From Alitta virens (Eukaryota; Annelida; Polychaeta; Phyllodocida; Nereididae): DNA of 64,000 nt. This document shows positions 32,460 to 45,689 of the stretch, piece by piece. Below the pieces are notes generated by a model that saw nothing but the letters and a program-made list of their open reading frames with translations, was not told the origin of the DNA and did not search any database. Within the stretch, counting starts at the first letter, position 1; each line of letters begins with the position of its first letter. Location of the stretch: positions 70,595,829 to 70,659,828 of the forward strand of contig OW028573.1 in assembly GCA_932294295.1 (NCBI GenBank), read 5' to 3'. The translations under genes and the position numbers were made by a program.

Positions 32460-33023
32460 ATGGCTGAGCTCACCCACTCGCGTGAATCGCTAAGGCAGCC
32501 CTGCAATTTGATAGAATGTTTTGAAAGCGGATCGATAGAATTGGAGTATCTACAGTCTGACTTTAAATATTCGTTTTATGCAACTGCTGTATTTGGAATA
32601 GAGTCAATTATGACCTCACATACGAGAAGGCAGTTGGTTGCCGAAAACCACAGACATGAGTTGGCACCATTGGAAATAGAAAGTAGAGAAAAGCAGCAGC
32701 AGTCTGTGTGCAAGCAGAGTGTGTCTGTCCACTGGGTGCCCTTATCCAGGTCTGTGTTCCATGGCAACAAAACGGGCCCCACCCATGGGACTGTGTGCAC
32801 AATACTGCACCCGAGCAAGTTGCCCAGCTCCCCATCAATTCATAAGTCATTATTCTTGCTGGCATTTTATGCAAGCCAGCCTCTTCCGCATCGGGAGCGT
32901 CTGATAAACGGCAGGCTGGAATCTAGACGTGATGACGAGGGTTTGAAAGGACAGAGGGCCACGAGGACACGAGGAGTCAGCTGCTCCCCCTGTCGGGACC
33001 TTGGGGAACTGCTTTTCCAATGA
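32460..33023 (+). CDS. Candidate ORF downstream of TCTCGCGAGA (unrecognised)
   Basis: The frame starts MAELTHSRESLRQP at an ATG in good context (GCAATGG), 20 bp after the TCTCGCGAGA element, and reads 187 codons to a TGA. An in-frame ATG at 32427 overlaps the element and would add 11 residues. The first 60 residues are acidic and mixed, plausibly protein-like; the rest is low in recognisable order (QQQ run, then Ser/Pro/Arg-rich). No domain, transmembrane segment or signal peptide is seen. The true exon could end earlier at a donor I cannot fix, or the frame may be chance. Neighbouring non-coding regions also contain open frames of this length. Confidence 0.2.
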   Translation: MAELTHSRESLRQPCNLIECFESGSIELEYLQSDFKYSFYATAVFGIESIMTSHTRRQLVAENHRHELAPLEIESREKQQQSVCKQSVSVHWVPLSRSVFHGNKTGPTHGTVCTILHPSKLPSSPSIHKSLFLLAFYASQPLPHRERLINGRLESRRDDEGLKGQRATRTRGVSCSPCRDLGELLFQ

Positions 33024-36000
33024 CTGCTAGGGGTCGCTGCCATCTCCCCTCACTCACAATCTTGCTTTGTTCGTCTTCAACGCTATCCTTTCCATTCGAT
33101 CTTCCCTTCTGCAGATAGCCTTATTCATGTCTGCCTATCCTTTATTGCTTTGACCCAAGCCCCGCTCAAAAGTCCTCACTTCTTCAATTGACTGAGACGA
33201 TAACTGCCACAGCCCATGATATTTATAAAGATGTAACTATGGCACTTCAGCTGACACGACTTTAGCGTCTCTCAAATCACTGTAGGTTGTGTGTGAAAAG
33301 TACACCGGTTTCAAGACAGGTAAAGCCCCATCAGTAGGTCGCACCATCATTAGAAAGGTAAAAAATTCCACCATTATTTCTGCATAAAAGATTTCTTGGT
33401 TATCACATATGCATATGTCGAATGTAGAAGAAGCAGTTTTTATTTTGAGCAGTATTTCACCATTGCACTGGAGTTCGGAAGTTTTGCAAATTATCCCGTT
33501 CCTCTTGGCATATCATCTCGTGTTGCCTGTGTGATTCCTAGAAGACAGAGAAGCACGCAACGTAAATGTATCTTGGGAAGCAGAAAGAGGAAAAAGATTG
33601 GTAATGGGAGATTGGCGGAGACCTTTGTTCTTATTAATGCGTCCATGGCATCAGAGCGTTTGCATGGAAATCAGCACAAACAATGGAAAGTGTAACAAAA
33701 GCGTGAACATTGTGCAAGGCTCCTAGTGCATACCTAGAAACTGGATCTGGAGGGGCCGGGGTAGCAATGAGTAAGACGGGCTTGGTGCTGTTTATAGATG
33801 AGCAAACAGCAATCTGCGGATTCTCCCTTCCAAGGATCATGAGGGGAAGACGAGCAGCCAGTCTGAAAGTGAGACAAGGCTTGGGGCTGGAGCCTTTGGG
33901 ATCAAATACACTGGCCACAGGCTGACTTCAAATTGCATTGCACCAATAAAATTTGCATATATTTCAATGCTAATGATGGGGCGCAACCGCCAAAACAGCG
34001 CACCGCGGCCATTGAGCAGGCCCGGTGCGGTATGCTGAATGCGCGACGCTCACTATGCAGCCTAAGTTGTTACAAATGTCCACCCTCAAGTCATTCGAGT
34101 GGCATTTGTATTCAGACGCTAATTGTCAGACATTCACCTGTCCCTTGTCAAAGCCTATAATAAATGCAATTAGTAGACACACCATTTGTGTGTCATCTGA
34201 CAAACCATGTCTCTTTCCTTTAAATTTTTACAAAAGCCTCGCACTCTACATGTCATAAAATGTAATAGACAGTGCACCTGCCATCACCTGTCATAAATGT
34301 CATATTTTCTATTAATTAAATATCACCCACACACGCTAATGCCTAAGTATTATGCACGCAGGCCAGCGCCTTGTTGCAATAACAAGGACGACCACAGAGC
34401 AGAATAACAATAAAATTTAAATATACACCCTCGGAAGTCATAAAATGATATTGATTTGTCATTTAAATACAATTCGTATTTCTGACCTTGTGGAACCGAT
34501 GCATTGACAGTTGTACTGCTTTCTCTTTGGATCATCAAAACCCCGACTTCTATGTACTGCACAGATAAGTTGGCATTTTTGAAATTACGCAAATCCATCA
34601 AGAAGTTCTTAAAGAAGTGCAGTCAGCATAGCAGCCTGAGAGCTTGTAGGTAATAGAAAAGAATGTATTTAGTTGGAATTTGCTTTGCATTAAATTTTCC
34701 TTGAGAAAGGCGATATATTCAAGACATGTTCTTCTGATGTGAGTTAGGCATGCAGGGCTGGGATATTAATCACGCACGGGGCCTTTTTAATCTGGGGCCC
34801 TGTGCCTTTGAATGTGCAAGGAGTGTTTAGGAGAGAGCCAACTGCCAAATATATTATGCGCTAACATGTGGTTGATTCAGTTAGGCCCGTCAACCATGGG
34901 ATAGTTATTATGAGCCCCCTGCTCCTGGGGCCCTCTCGCCACTTCACAATGAATATTATCCACAGGTGAGACTTTACTATGCAAATTCACCACCCCAATG
35001 GAGTGTTTGACTTCTCAACGGCTTCTGACAATTCATAAGTAAATACGAGATGTTTTTGCATAACATTTCATTGGATGCAGAACCCTTTCAATGGCTGTTA
35101 GGCGTGCTGTTCTATTACAATGTATAAGACATCTAGAATAATTCACCAGATTCTCAGACTTCCAACTTTTTTCCCCTCCTTTTAGCTTAACTAAGTAAAT
35201 AAGGGCATGGCTGTGAAGATGCTGGTGTGATTATGAATTTCATGAAAGCCTTAAAATTCCCACCATCTTCCACTTTGTAATAATTGATTATCGGATAACC
35301 GATAATGCATGCCAGGCCTCTCCAAACCTTTTCTCTTCTCCCGGCATGTAGCTCGTTCTCCCTGTCCACTATTTTTCAAGCCTGTCTTTCGCCTTCACAC
35401 GAGCCGCCTCAACATGTAACAAATCCTCCCATTTTTCATCTGCGAGTTTACAGAGACTGACTCCGTCTTTGTCAATGGCCACGCAATAAATAACTAAAAC
35501 TCGCATCAAAGCCATGATTTTTCCAAACTTGTGTAATTTGTGTAATGACAATTCATTTCTTGCGTTTGGTAGAATTAACAAAGCATCCAAATCCCAGGGT
35601 TTCACTGAAGCAAGGCAAGAAGGGGATGATGATAAAATACATCGTTAAGGCAAGGATGATATGGCTGCAGCAGCAGCAGCAACAGCAGAAAAATCGAGAA
35701 GAAAGGGATTGTTATTGGGTAGAGACAATGTGTTCTCAGCAAACATAGTTTAAATCCTGGCAAACATGGTTACTTCACGAAGTCAAACCTGGGAGACGGC
35801 CGCGATTGTCTGGCGATTGGCCAAGAAATTCCTCTCTAAAATCGATAAATAACTCGCTACAACATTTAAAACATTCAAATTAAGCTGAATAATTCACATG
35901 GATGCCCACTGAGACCTCAGCACGCACTTTCTTCTGCAATTTGCTCCATGGCAGAAAAACTGACAAGAGATATTGGATCGATGGAGAAGAAGAATATCGT

Positions 36001-37476
36001 TGGTCTATTGGAATATCTGCAGTCATTGGTTGCAATTGTGCTGGAGATGGAGGACTGATTGACATCGGTCTCTGATGGTAGGAATGACCGAGTGGGAACC
36101 AAAAAAGCCCCCAGGAAAGCAATGCGGAATAGGGGTCAAACTCAAGACAAGAACCCCCTCCAACCCCCTGCAACCCCCTCACAGCCCCTGGGAATGGGGT
36201 CATTGTCTCATGATCATCTTACTCCCTGTGACAAACCTTACTCTTAAGAGGGTGACGCTGGAATCAGACCTCTGCAGCTAAACTACACTGTCAAGATCAT
36301 GAATTATTATTGACTGCAGTAGAAGCCATCTCAGCTTAGATGCTGCAGAGCCTTCCAACCCTCTATTTATTCACAGGCAATTGCCACTTGGCACATCCTT
36401 CTTCATTTACCTCGCATAGAAAAAAACTCTCCTTTTGTTTTTTTTCAACTCCACACCAAGAAACTGTGCATTGTGTAGACTTCAGAGACAACCTCTTTAT
36501 CATTCCGTGAAGCAACCACACTTACTGGGCTCTTCATTATACAGAAGCAGAATAAAAAGAAACACTTCTCTAATGAGGCCAGTCACCTCCGCATCCCAGC
36601 TGCTGAATGACCACAGAATAGCGACAGAGGCAGAGATTTTAGCAGCCGAGAGCCTGTCTTTGGTTCTCCGAATGCTGCTTTCATCCCCAACATCCATGCA
36701 AGCGGCTTCTTGGTTGTGTTTATCTTGTATTGTCACTCGTGTTACTTTCATCCCCAACACCCTAGCATGGCATAAACAGACTCCAGCAGTTGTAGACATA
36801 TGCCACATCACACCAAAGATTCTCATCACCCTGTGGTACACCAACCGTTGAGCCAATGCTACACTGAATATTATTACCACACCATAGAATTATTCTATAT
36901 CTGCAATATCTTTCATTTATGCAATGAATAAGTCTGACTTATGTTAGCACGTCATAGTATCATCCACTTTTATCTGCAGTAAATCTAGTTATACAATGAG
37001 CAATGCCGACTTATTTATCCACCTACAGAAGCAATATTTCTAGTTAAACAATAATGATGGCGACTTATTTTAGCACGCCAACGTATTAGCCAACTAAATC
37101 TGAAATATACATCGAGGTACAAAATGTATATACAATGAACAATGCTGAATCCTACTTTGTGCACAGGTGTAATATAAGATTAAAAGGAGCCTACTTCAAT
37201 AGCTAGAAATTATACCTTTTAACCATGCAGCCTGTCTCAGGCAATGTGCTGCTAAGATATCTATTTTCCTGTGTCCTACATATGGTTGGTTCGACTTCGG
37301 CCTACTTTTCTAGCTTGCAAATAAATCAATGAGCTCTGCAGAAAGTTGTAAACATCGATCTAATGTACAAGGCGGATCACTAACTCAATTGGAACAGAAG
37401 TTGAAACACAATTGCAACCAAGTGTAAATAGACATTAATTGAATCTAGAGGTTTTTTGGTGTTGCCTAGACAAGTT

Positions 37477-37550
37477 ACAGCAGCAGCAGCAGTAGTAGCA
37501 GCAGCAGCAGCAGTAGCAGCAGCAGTAGCAGCAGCAGTAGTAGTAGTAGT

Positions 37551-37587
<37 letters not shown>
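37477..37587. repeat. (AGC/AGT)n microsatellite
   Basis: About 110 bp of CAG units interspersed with TAG units. Poly-Ala/Val and polyleucine frames over it are artefacts. Confidence 0.92.
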
Positions 37588-37590
<3 letters not shown>

Positions 37591-39086
37591 TCAGACAGAG
37601 TAACTCATGGTGCACAAGTGTATCAAAGCTTCTGTGGCAGGGAGTTATGGATGACAATGACAACAAGATGGATTAGCCACTCTCCACCCTCTTACGTCAT
37701 AAATAGGTCATGTAGGGTAACATACGCCACGTCGCTTGCCTGGGGATTCATTACTTTGAAGCAGGAGATTCGCGAGATCGCCTCCCACTCGCCCAGACGA
37801 GCAGAAGAGCAGGTGTGCGAGTGGATTTACGAGTTGAGGATGGCTTCAAGCAAGAATGACAGAGGAAACGGGCCATGTGAAATTGCAAATACAATGGCAA
37901 ACACCACTTGAATACATGGCTCCCAAGAGTCTTCATCAGCAGAAGGAAAGTTGGCACAAAAAAGAATAACTTATCCCAGCTCTGCACATGGCTGCCTTCA
38001 TTATTGTACAACAAGAGGAGACAACGGGGAGAGACATCTGGCCGAGCAGACATCATTAACCCCACTGCGAGATAAGGTCCCCAGGGTGAGCCAAACAATT
38101 AATGTGCGACTTCCATGCATGGCGATCAACCTTGGGCAATGATAAAGCTAATAGAAGCACATAGCAATTTCACTCCTCAAACACACAGCTTCGTCTCAAG
38201 ATGTCACCCTGCTTCATGCCTCGCCCATATTTCTTCAGTCCCCGAACACCCTCTCTTTGTGGCCCGGCTATACATCGTGCAAAGCCGTCACATATGTCGG
38301 CCTCAGCCAATGGGCCCCTTGTTTAATGCCTCTCTGATTGGTAATTGTGAGACCACAGGGCCCTTGATTACACTGCAGAACATGCGTGCCTTTGATCATC
38401 ACTTAGAATCAGGGATTGGCACATTTGTAAGTCATACCCATAAGCATCTCGTGTGCCTTTCTAATCATGCATCATCCGTTTTGCTCTGCCATGCACTGCA
38501 CGAAACATTTGCCAAAGATTTTTTCTCCTATCGTATACCAATGTGTATGTCCCCACAGAATTATACCATATACAGCTGCTGTATCTGCTACGTAGCACAG
38601 ACTATTCATGGTCATTTCACATTAGAGCAAATGCACACACGTCTGTCTGACCACAGCTGTGCGTACATTATGCTATTACGCTGTCCAAAAGAAGCCTTCA
38701 ACAACAGTCTTGTGAAGGCAGGGCTGGAATGATGGATGGACTAGAATATGACCTCATGTAATAGACCTGTTTGTCTGATCAGCCGACCGTTTAGTAAAGC
38801 AGCCACAGCTAATCAACATGGAGCATAAAATAAGGAGCAAAAAGGGGTGAAAGCAGAGATGGAATGGTGTACAGCAATAAAAGTATGAATGTTAGAGCCA
38901 TCCAGTTATTTATAACCAGGCCTTGTAACTGAGCCCTTATCACATCACATCAAGCTGTCAGCAAATGTCAAACATGAGCACCACTACTCTGACACGGGCA
39001 AACTAGAGAGCATGATTGTCATTTAGTTAGAACGCCAATTGCACACCATGTAACAGGCAGTTCATCCGGGCACTCAGGGTGCATTC

Positions 39087-39102
39087 CCAACAGGGGGCGC
39101 AG
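39087..39102 (+). promoter_or_regulatory. CTCF-like motif (strong)
   Basis: CCAACAGGGGGCGCAG matches 13 of 14 positions of CCRSYAGRKGGCRS in the forward orientation, including the invariant AGGGGGCGC core. It is the best CTCF-type match I noticed in the window. Confidence 0.5.
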
Positions 39103-39552
39103 GTTATTGGCTAAGCGAGCAGCGTCGGTGAGCAAACGAGGGCACCTGACTCTGCAGTGTTGTGCAGGGCCTTCTGCAGGGCTGATGGAAGGCACAGCAT
39201 GTCTCCTGACACCCACTGCAGCTGCTGGTCAACCACCACTCTCATAAGATCCTTGATCGGCACTATTGCCTTGGCCAGCTGCGCACCGGGCCCTGTTGAG
39301 TAGCCACCAGCTCCTTCTTGACTTACTCTCTTAACTCCCACATTTTCTATATAATCCAGGGTTTATTAATGATACTTCTGGCAGAGTGGTTCCCTTGTGT
39401 TGCAGGGCTGCGTGGTCTGAATGGTTAAGGTGGTCCTTCTGAGCAGCTGGTCCTTGGAGAACACAACATGACATGTAATGCTAGCCATCGGTCACTTTCG
39501 AGCTAACCTCACCGTGTGCATAAGATCTAACAAGAACTACAGCATACACAAG

Positions 39553-39596
39553 ATGTATCAAACATGTATCAAACATGTATCAAGGATGTATCAAGG
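39553..39596. repeat. 11-mer tandem repeat, four copies
   Basis: ATGTATCAAAC twice, then ATGTATCAAGG twice, contiguous. A minor recent tandem expansion. Confidence 0.9.
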
Positions 39597-40435
39597 ATAG
39601 GCAGCGTATACATCTTTGAGGAGCTTAGCAATTAAGAAAATACACCGCACAACGTACACCTGCAATGAGCCTGTGATCAATTTCTCCCTAAGACCACTTT
39701 GTCACGCTGCTCCAAGTTTGCTAATTGATGATCTTGTCCATACGCCCACTGGTCTTTGAAAAACCTCTCTGTAGGTTTTTTATGTTTTCTTTTCCGTCTA
39801 TCTGTCCACCCACAGGTCTGGTTCAAGTTGCTGCTTCTTGTTTTCCTATTCTACTTTTAGGTTTCTGTCTTTAACGACTGCACAATCTGATCACATTCTA
39901 GACAGGCTGTGAATAATAATGCAATTAAGTGACGCCATCAAATGCCTACAGCAGTTACGGGTAACACTTTTAAAAGATGATACTTGAATGCTCAGTGTTC
40001 AATTGTTAAGAGCTTCCACAACAGCAAGTCGGTCTAATGAGCAGGAGACTCCCAATTTGTCTAATTCATTTAACACCTGCTAGTTTCGATAGCTGTAATT
40101 GCCCTTTGATGTTCAGAATTCTTTTCTCTGCCAGCATTTGGTTGCAGCCCACAAACGTCTATTTCCCATGACAAGCTTTGTGATTATTTTACCTCATAAT
40201 ACCAACAATCGAGCAATTGCAATGGGCCCAAATTTAATTCTTATCATTAATGTCCTGACACACGTTGTCAATTGGAAAATGTGACAGAGCCACAGGCAGC
40301 TATGGTTTGGGAAAATTGCTAGGAGCTTGACACGTGAATAAAATAATAACGTAAAATGATATGGCACAATTAGTCCAAATACAAGATAATTATGGGTGGT
40401 TAAGATCACTGTTGGCACAGGTAGGGCAGATGCTC

Positions 40436-40820
40436 TGCTGCTACTGCTGCTGCTGCTGCTGCTACTACTACTACTACTACTGCTACTACTACTACTGCTA
40501 CTACTACTACTGCTACTACTCCTGCTGCTACTGCTGCTGCTACTACTGCTGCTGCTACTACTGCTGCTGCTGGTACTGCTGGTACTGCTGCTGCTACTAC
40601 TGCTGCTACTGCTACTACTCCTGCTGCTACTGCTGCTGCTACTGCTACTACTCCTGCTGCTACTGCTGCTGCTACTGCTACTACTGCTGCTGCTGGTACT
40701 GCTACTACTGCTGCTACTGCTGCTGCTGCTACTGCTACTGCTGCTGTTGCTACTGCTGCTGTTGTTGTTGCTGCTGTTGCTGCTGTTTGCTGTGTGCTGC
40801 TGCTGTTGCTGCTGCTGCTG
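40436..40820. repeat. Long compound (CTG/CTA)n microsatellite, about 385 bp
   Basis: Uninterrupted three-base periodicity for about 385 bp, almost entirely CTG, CTA, CTC and CTT units, ending in CTG/TTG units. One plus-strand frame reads as about 130 leucines and the next as Cys/Tyr. These are repeat artefacts, with no splice or start context. It is the longest trinucleotide tract in the window. Confidence 0.95.
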
Positions 40821-43800
40821 AGGGGAACCTCCTAGCCATGAGTTTGTGGTAGCGTGACATCAACAGACATCTTCCAGCAATCCTTAATGCATCGAAGGAG
40901 GACTGCACGCGAACACACAGATCCTTACAAGCAGCCCCTAATGGTCCTCCCTGGTCCCTCCTTAGAATCGAACACAGTGCACTTGACGCGTCTGTCTGAC
41001 AGGTGATAGACAGTTGTGACAGACAGTTGTGTTTCTCCTACGCTCTGACCTGTGTGATATACCCCAGCTGCTGTGCTAACCCGCATCATTAATTGATGCA
41101 AGTTCCTCAGACCGACACTCTTTGTGCAATAAATCCATCCCCTAAATGTCTCTATCTCAATTATAATGATACCACACTAATAGCCGTATATTTACTAAAT
41201 TGTGCCTGCTCTCAGTTTCTTCCGAATTACAGGTTATTTTGATACTACAAGGCAGTGCACTACGCCCAGTTGTTATTATACTCAAATACAGTCATCAAAC
41301 CTTAATCACTTTTTTTTTGGAGAATCAATAATGCATTTTGTCATAAAATCACAATTTTGTGAGAATTTAATGCGAAATATTGGCATTCTGCTATTGTGAT
41401 AATTGCACATAAACCTTTACTGAAAGCCTATCGTTAAAAATTGCGAATAATATGATCTACTCGCACGGCCAAAATACCTCAATTTATGGATCATTATCAT
41501 GCAGAAGAAAGGCATGACAGTAACAATATATCTACTGCTTCGTAAATGATGCTCAATTAGCAGCTGCAGCAACATTATGATATCAAGTATTGCATGTACA
41601 ATGTACCTGTGCATAACATAAGGTGAGCGCCTGAGCCCTACTTACCAACTATCATGTTAAGAGCTTGACAGGTGCAGATGGAGTTTCACTAAAGGTGTTA
41701 TATGGCTCTCTCTGTCTCATGCAAAAACAAAGCACAGGGTATACAATGTTCTCACAAACAGGTGCAACGTATCAGATTGCTTTCCCTAAAGGTGACGAAA
41801 TAGGAATCCACACTTTCAGTAATCTCGTTGTCTTGTTTTCATCTGTTGTTGTGTAAGAGCTAGCCCTGAAGGTGTCAAAAATTGAGTGAAATTAGCAGGT
41901 GGTCTTTTGAAATTTTATTGGCAAATATGTTCATATTGATTTCATCATATTATGAAGCTAATTGACAACATCCTATGCAATTGTCATGGATGTCATTTTA
42001 CAAAATGCCACGAAAATGCCAAGACTTGGGTCAAGTCCCTGTGGACCAAAAATGTACAATAAAAAAGGTCAAATTCAGCAGAAAGATTCAGCTCCCATAT
42101 GTAGTGATCAAACAGACCTGCGGGATATATTCAGCAGCACAGAAAGATATAAATAGCTTCACTGGAAGCAGATAAATGCAACAGAGACCTTTTTATGTGG
42201 CAATTAGTTCGATAAATCGAAAGATGAGAGCGCGATAAATGTCAAGTTCGATATAAACAATAGCATTCAGCCAATAGGGATGGGTCATCCTTAATGACAA
42301 TGTTATTATTGGAGAAGTGTCAGCACGGCTGTCAGGCAAGTACACCATTCCAGACTGCAGTACAACCAGCGCCAAACAAATAATTAATTTAACAAGACAC
42401 ACTATTGACTCCTCGGGAGGCCTGGCCTATGAATATTTCATCTGGAGCCATTGAGCAGGAATTGATGGCAGTGCGCGTTATGACTGAGCTGCTGGGCCAG
42501 GGACACCAAGACTAATGGGCCTTAATCTTGCTTCTAATCCTGGGAGATTATCCTCGCTCATCAGCTGAACTTCTTAGATGAGGCTCGAGTGTGATTGGAG
42601 TCACGCAAGGATGCCGTGTAACTCCCATAAACTACGTCATGAAAAGTGTTCGCCGTCTTCTCAAACAAAGGGAGCCAAAGAGCAGAGTGTGTACACCACA
42701 ATAAGCAAGGCATATTAATGCCAATACTGCTTATCGCATGATGGCTTCATTTACGACCTTCTTAATAAGGCAGGAATTAAACATTTATTATGTTCTGCGT
42801 CATGCCTTTGTTCATTAATGGGTTGAATGAGACCCATGACATGTCCGAGGGTATATAATTGTACTTATTAACACCTGTGAATCAATTAAATGAAGTGCGG
42901 CACACACAGCACAAAAATGTAAGTTTGTTGTCTTTACGTCATACAAGAGTCATACAAGAGTAACAGATCCGCAATGACAGCCAGGTACAGCTCCTATAAA
43001 AAGGCTCAGGACCAAGGCACATGGCTTAGCAAATACATAGCAGCTTTTATCCATTAGACTACAAAGAGTTTGTCTCAGGCCGAGGACACGTTTCCTTCTC
43101 TTTTCCAATCCAGGGAGCGTGACACTCCAACCACCGTTCCCTCAGCCATTCCCGTTCCGCTAACAGCTTCCACCTTACGTTCCAAACGTGATTGCCATTA
43201 CGTAATCAAAGCCACAGGGGCCTTCGAGACGTAACCTGCGTTCCATAGGACCTCCTTCCTCTTGATCAATACCAAATAACCTCCTTGAAACGAGTCTTAC
43301 ATTTGGAATTTGGAAAGAAAGTAGCCGGGCCAAGGCGTGGGAGATCCGATGCCAAAAACCCTAAGCCCGGGCTTCAACCACGAATTCCCATCTTGCAGTA
43401 TTCACAACCAACTTGAATGACAGATCCCTCTGCCGTGTATCACTATGGATTTGTGGTGTTCTATTATTGACTTGCCATGGAACGCGTTCCACTAGATTAC
43501 GAGCAGACAATGAAGGTAATTCTTGCATGTCAGTGTCAAATGTGTTTTATGCACAAATGCACACATCTGCCAGTTGAGTTCACCGGGTCCGCTGGAACAG
43601 TTTGTGCGCCTAGCAGTTTTGTTAAATAATGCACATCAGGTATGACTGATCTTTAAAAGAGAGGGGCAGATGTAACATACCTTGAATAATTGATAACCAC
43701 TTTGCTATTGTTCTGGCTTGTAAAGCAAACCTTTTAACGTTTACACAAAGCAGGTTATGCTTTAACTGTTTCGCGGGAGTATGAACTGCTTAACTAAGGT

Positions 43801-44607
43801 TAAAGAGTGGAAGGGGGAGGCCCAGTCAAAGCTGAAGTGTGGGTGTGGGGTGCTGGGTCATCCCGCATGCTGGTGCATTCATTAGTTTCTCGATCTATCA
43901 GGATTGACGAGGCTCTATTAACAGAAGCGCTGGGAGTAAGTCGGCTAAAACACTGGGCCATGAATAAGTCATGATGTTTTCATGGACTAGTGCCTCGGAT
44001 GTGCTAGCAATCAGCCTCTTGCTTCCCTCCCAGTGCTAGCAAATTAAGCGCCATTTGCGCCACTTTGGTGGGGTGTCCGCCCCACTCTCCCGATCCCAAT
44101 CACGGAGATCTATTCACTCAATGCTAGTCTCGCTCTGATCTGCATCTAGACTTCCAGGCCACTCTGCAAAGTTTGCTAAGCCCTGGCATCCATTTCCTTG
44201 AGTAAGAGGCAGAGGACATCCAGTCAGCCAGTCAAGTGTTCTCCGAGCCAGCTATGCAAAGGACTTAAGTCGGTTGACCGTTGAAGGGCTCTTGGCCAGT
44301 CGGGGGACAGTCATGATTCCGCTCGACTAGCAATAGAGGCCAGCTAAGTGAGCGCTCATATGGCCAGGGGACATGTAAATGATATCATCAAGCGGAGTAT
44401 TAAACGAAACACTAACCTGTATCAGCCACTCGCGCCAGTAGAAGCAAAGCCCATATCCAACTCATGGTGAGAGAGAAGAGGTGATAAACTCCCTGGGTGA
44501 GACGCAGCATAATTGTCCGGGCCTGCCTGCCCGGTGTCAACACACCGACTGAGAGTAAAGCAAGAGCGCTGCTGCGTTGCCTTCTGTGCTGCAGCCGCCC
44601 TGTTCAA

Positions 44608-44665
44608 TGCTGCTGCTGCTGCTGCTGCTGCTGCTGTGGCTACTGATGCTGTGGCTACTGATGCT
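44608..44665. repeat. (TGC)n microsatellite with GCTACTGATGCTGTG units
   Basis: About 33 bp of pure TGC repeat followed by two CTGTGGCTACTGATG units. Confidence 0.85.
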
Positions 44666-45689
44666 AACCCAGCTGCTGGCAGGCAACTGCAGAGGGTTGG
44701 ATGGGGAGCCAAGGGGATGCCGTTGAATACAAAGGCGATGCACGTGGGTCCTCTGGCTGATTAGGCCGGGCACGCGTTTCTTGCCTCCCTGACCTTGCAG
44801 CCAGGTTTACATACTGGGCCCCGGGATCCGTCTTGTGCGCTTGACGCTTGCAACCATCTACATAATGAGCAGGAAATTCGATGAGGCACAGCCGGTGTCT
44901 CATTAAACTTTTAGCCAAGATGACCAGCGTTTACTGATAAATGGAATCAGACTGAAGAGCTAGCCAGGAGAAGGGCACAATGAGCTGGTCCCAGCATAAA
45001 TCGAATTTCAAGACAATATTTTTCCATTTGCTGCAGCACAAACAGGCTAAGGTTGAGTTATGTACTGGTGGCCAGTGGAAGGTTCCCATTAAAATGTCAT
45101 TTGAATCGATTGGGGGCCAAAAGAAGGGAGCAGGACGTTGTGCTAGGAGTACCAGTGTCTCATTCCCAACTCTGCCATTGATCTAGCCAATCAGTCCCGT
45201 GAAAATTCACATGCCGCCTTCAGAATTTGTCGGGGATCAGACCAGGGGCGGTCAATCGATGGACAGCAACCTGCGCCAGATGCAGCCCTCCCCGACCAAG
45301 AAAACACTTGATAATTGAATCTCTAGCACAAGATATTGCTGATGTGGAGGGGTGCTGCAACACACGCCCAAGGCCTATGACCCAAGGCTACAGTCATCAC
45401 ATTCTGAGTTATTACAATGCGATGCCTTGAATTCACGGCACCCTATGGACTCGCATCATGTCTTCATTGCGGCATGACAGCCATACTACAGGCCTCAAAG
45501 GACGACTCTTTGTTGAAGTTGCTCATAAATTGGCCTCATGGAATCAGTTTGTAGCCATTGAGATATACTCAGACCAGGTATTGAGGAATACCATGTAATA
45601 AATCTGCTTCTTTATTTTAATGGGAATGACTCAATGCTACTGGTCAGACTCAGCCAGCTTATCATATGACCACCAGAAGCACGTAATGA

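Larger units (their letters stand above)
33024..40435. other. Gene-poor stretch, no exon supported
   Basis: Unique sequence with blocks rich in TAAT and AATTAG homeodomain-type cores, short CAG repeats (about 35664-35689), a larger AGC/AGT repeat near 37.5 kb, a strong CTCF-like site at 39.09 kb and an 11-mer tandem repeat at 39.55 kb. A 205-codon open frame at about 38.1-38.7 kb has no supporting features. A degenerate tRNA-like stretch (GTGGTCTGAATGGTTAAG) lies at about 39411-39428. Confidence 0.4.

Noticed and set aside
37456..37911. 151-codon frame starting with poly-Ala/Val
   Set aside because: The N-terminal half is the AGC/AGT microsatellite and the remainder has no recognisable features.
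40361..40852. Polyleucine and Cys/Tyr-rich frames of 141-163 codons
   Set aside because: They are produced by the CTG/CTA microsatellite.
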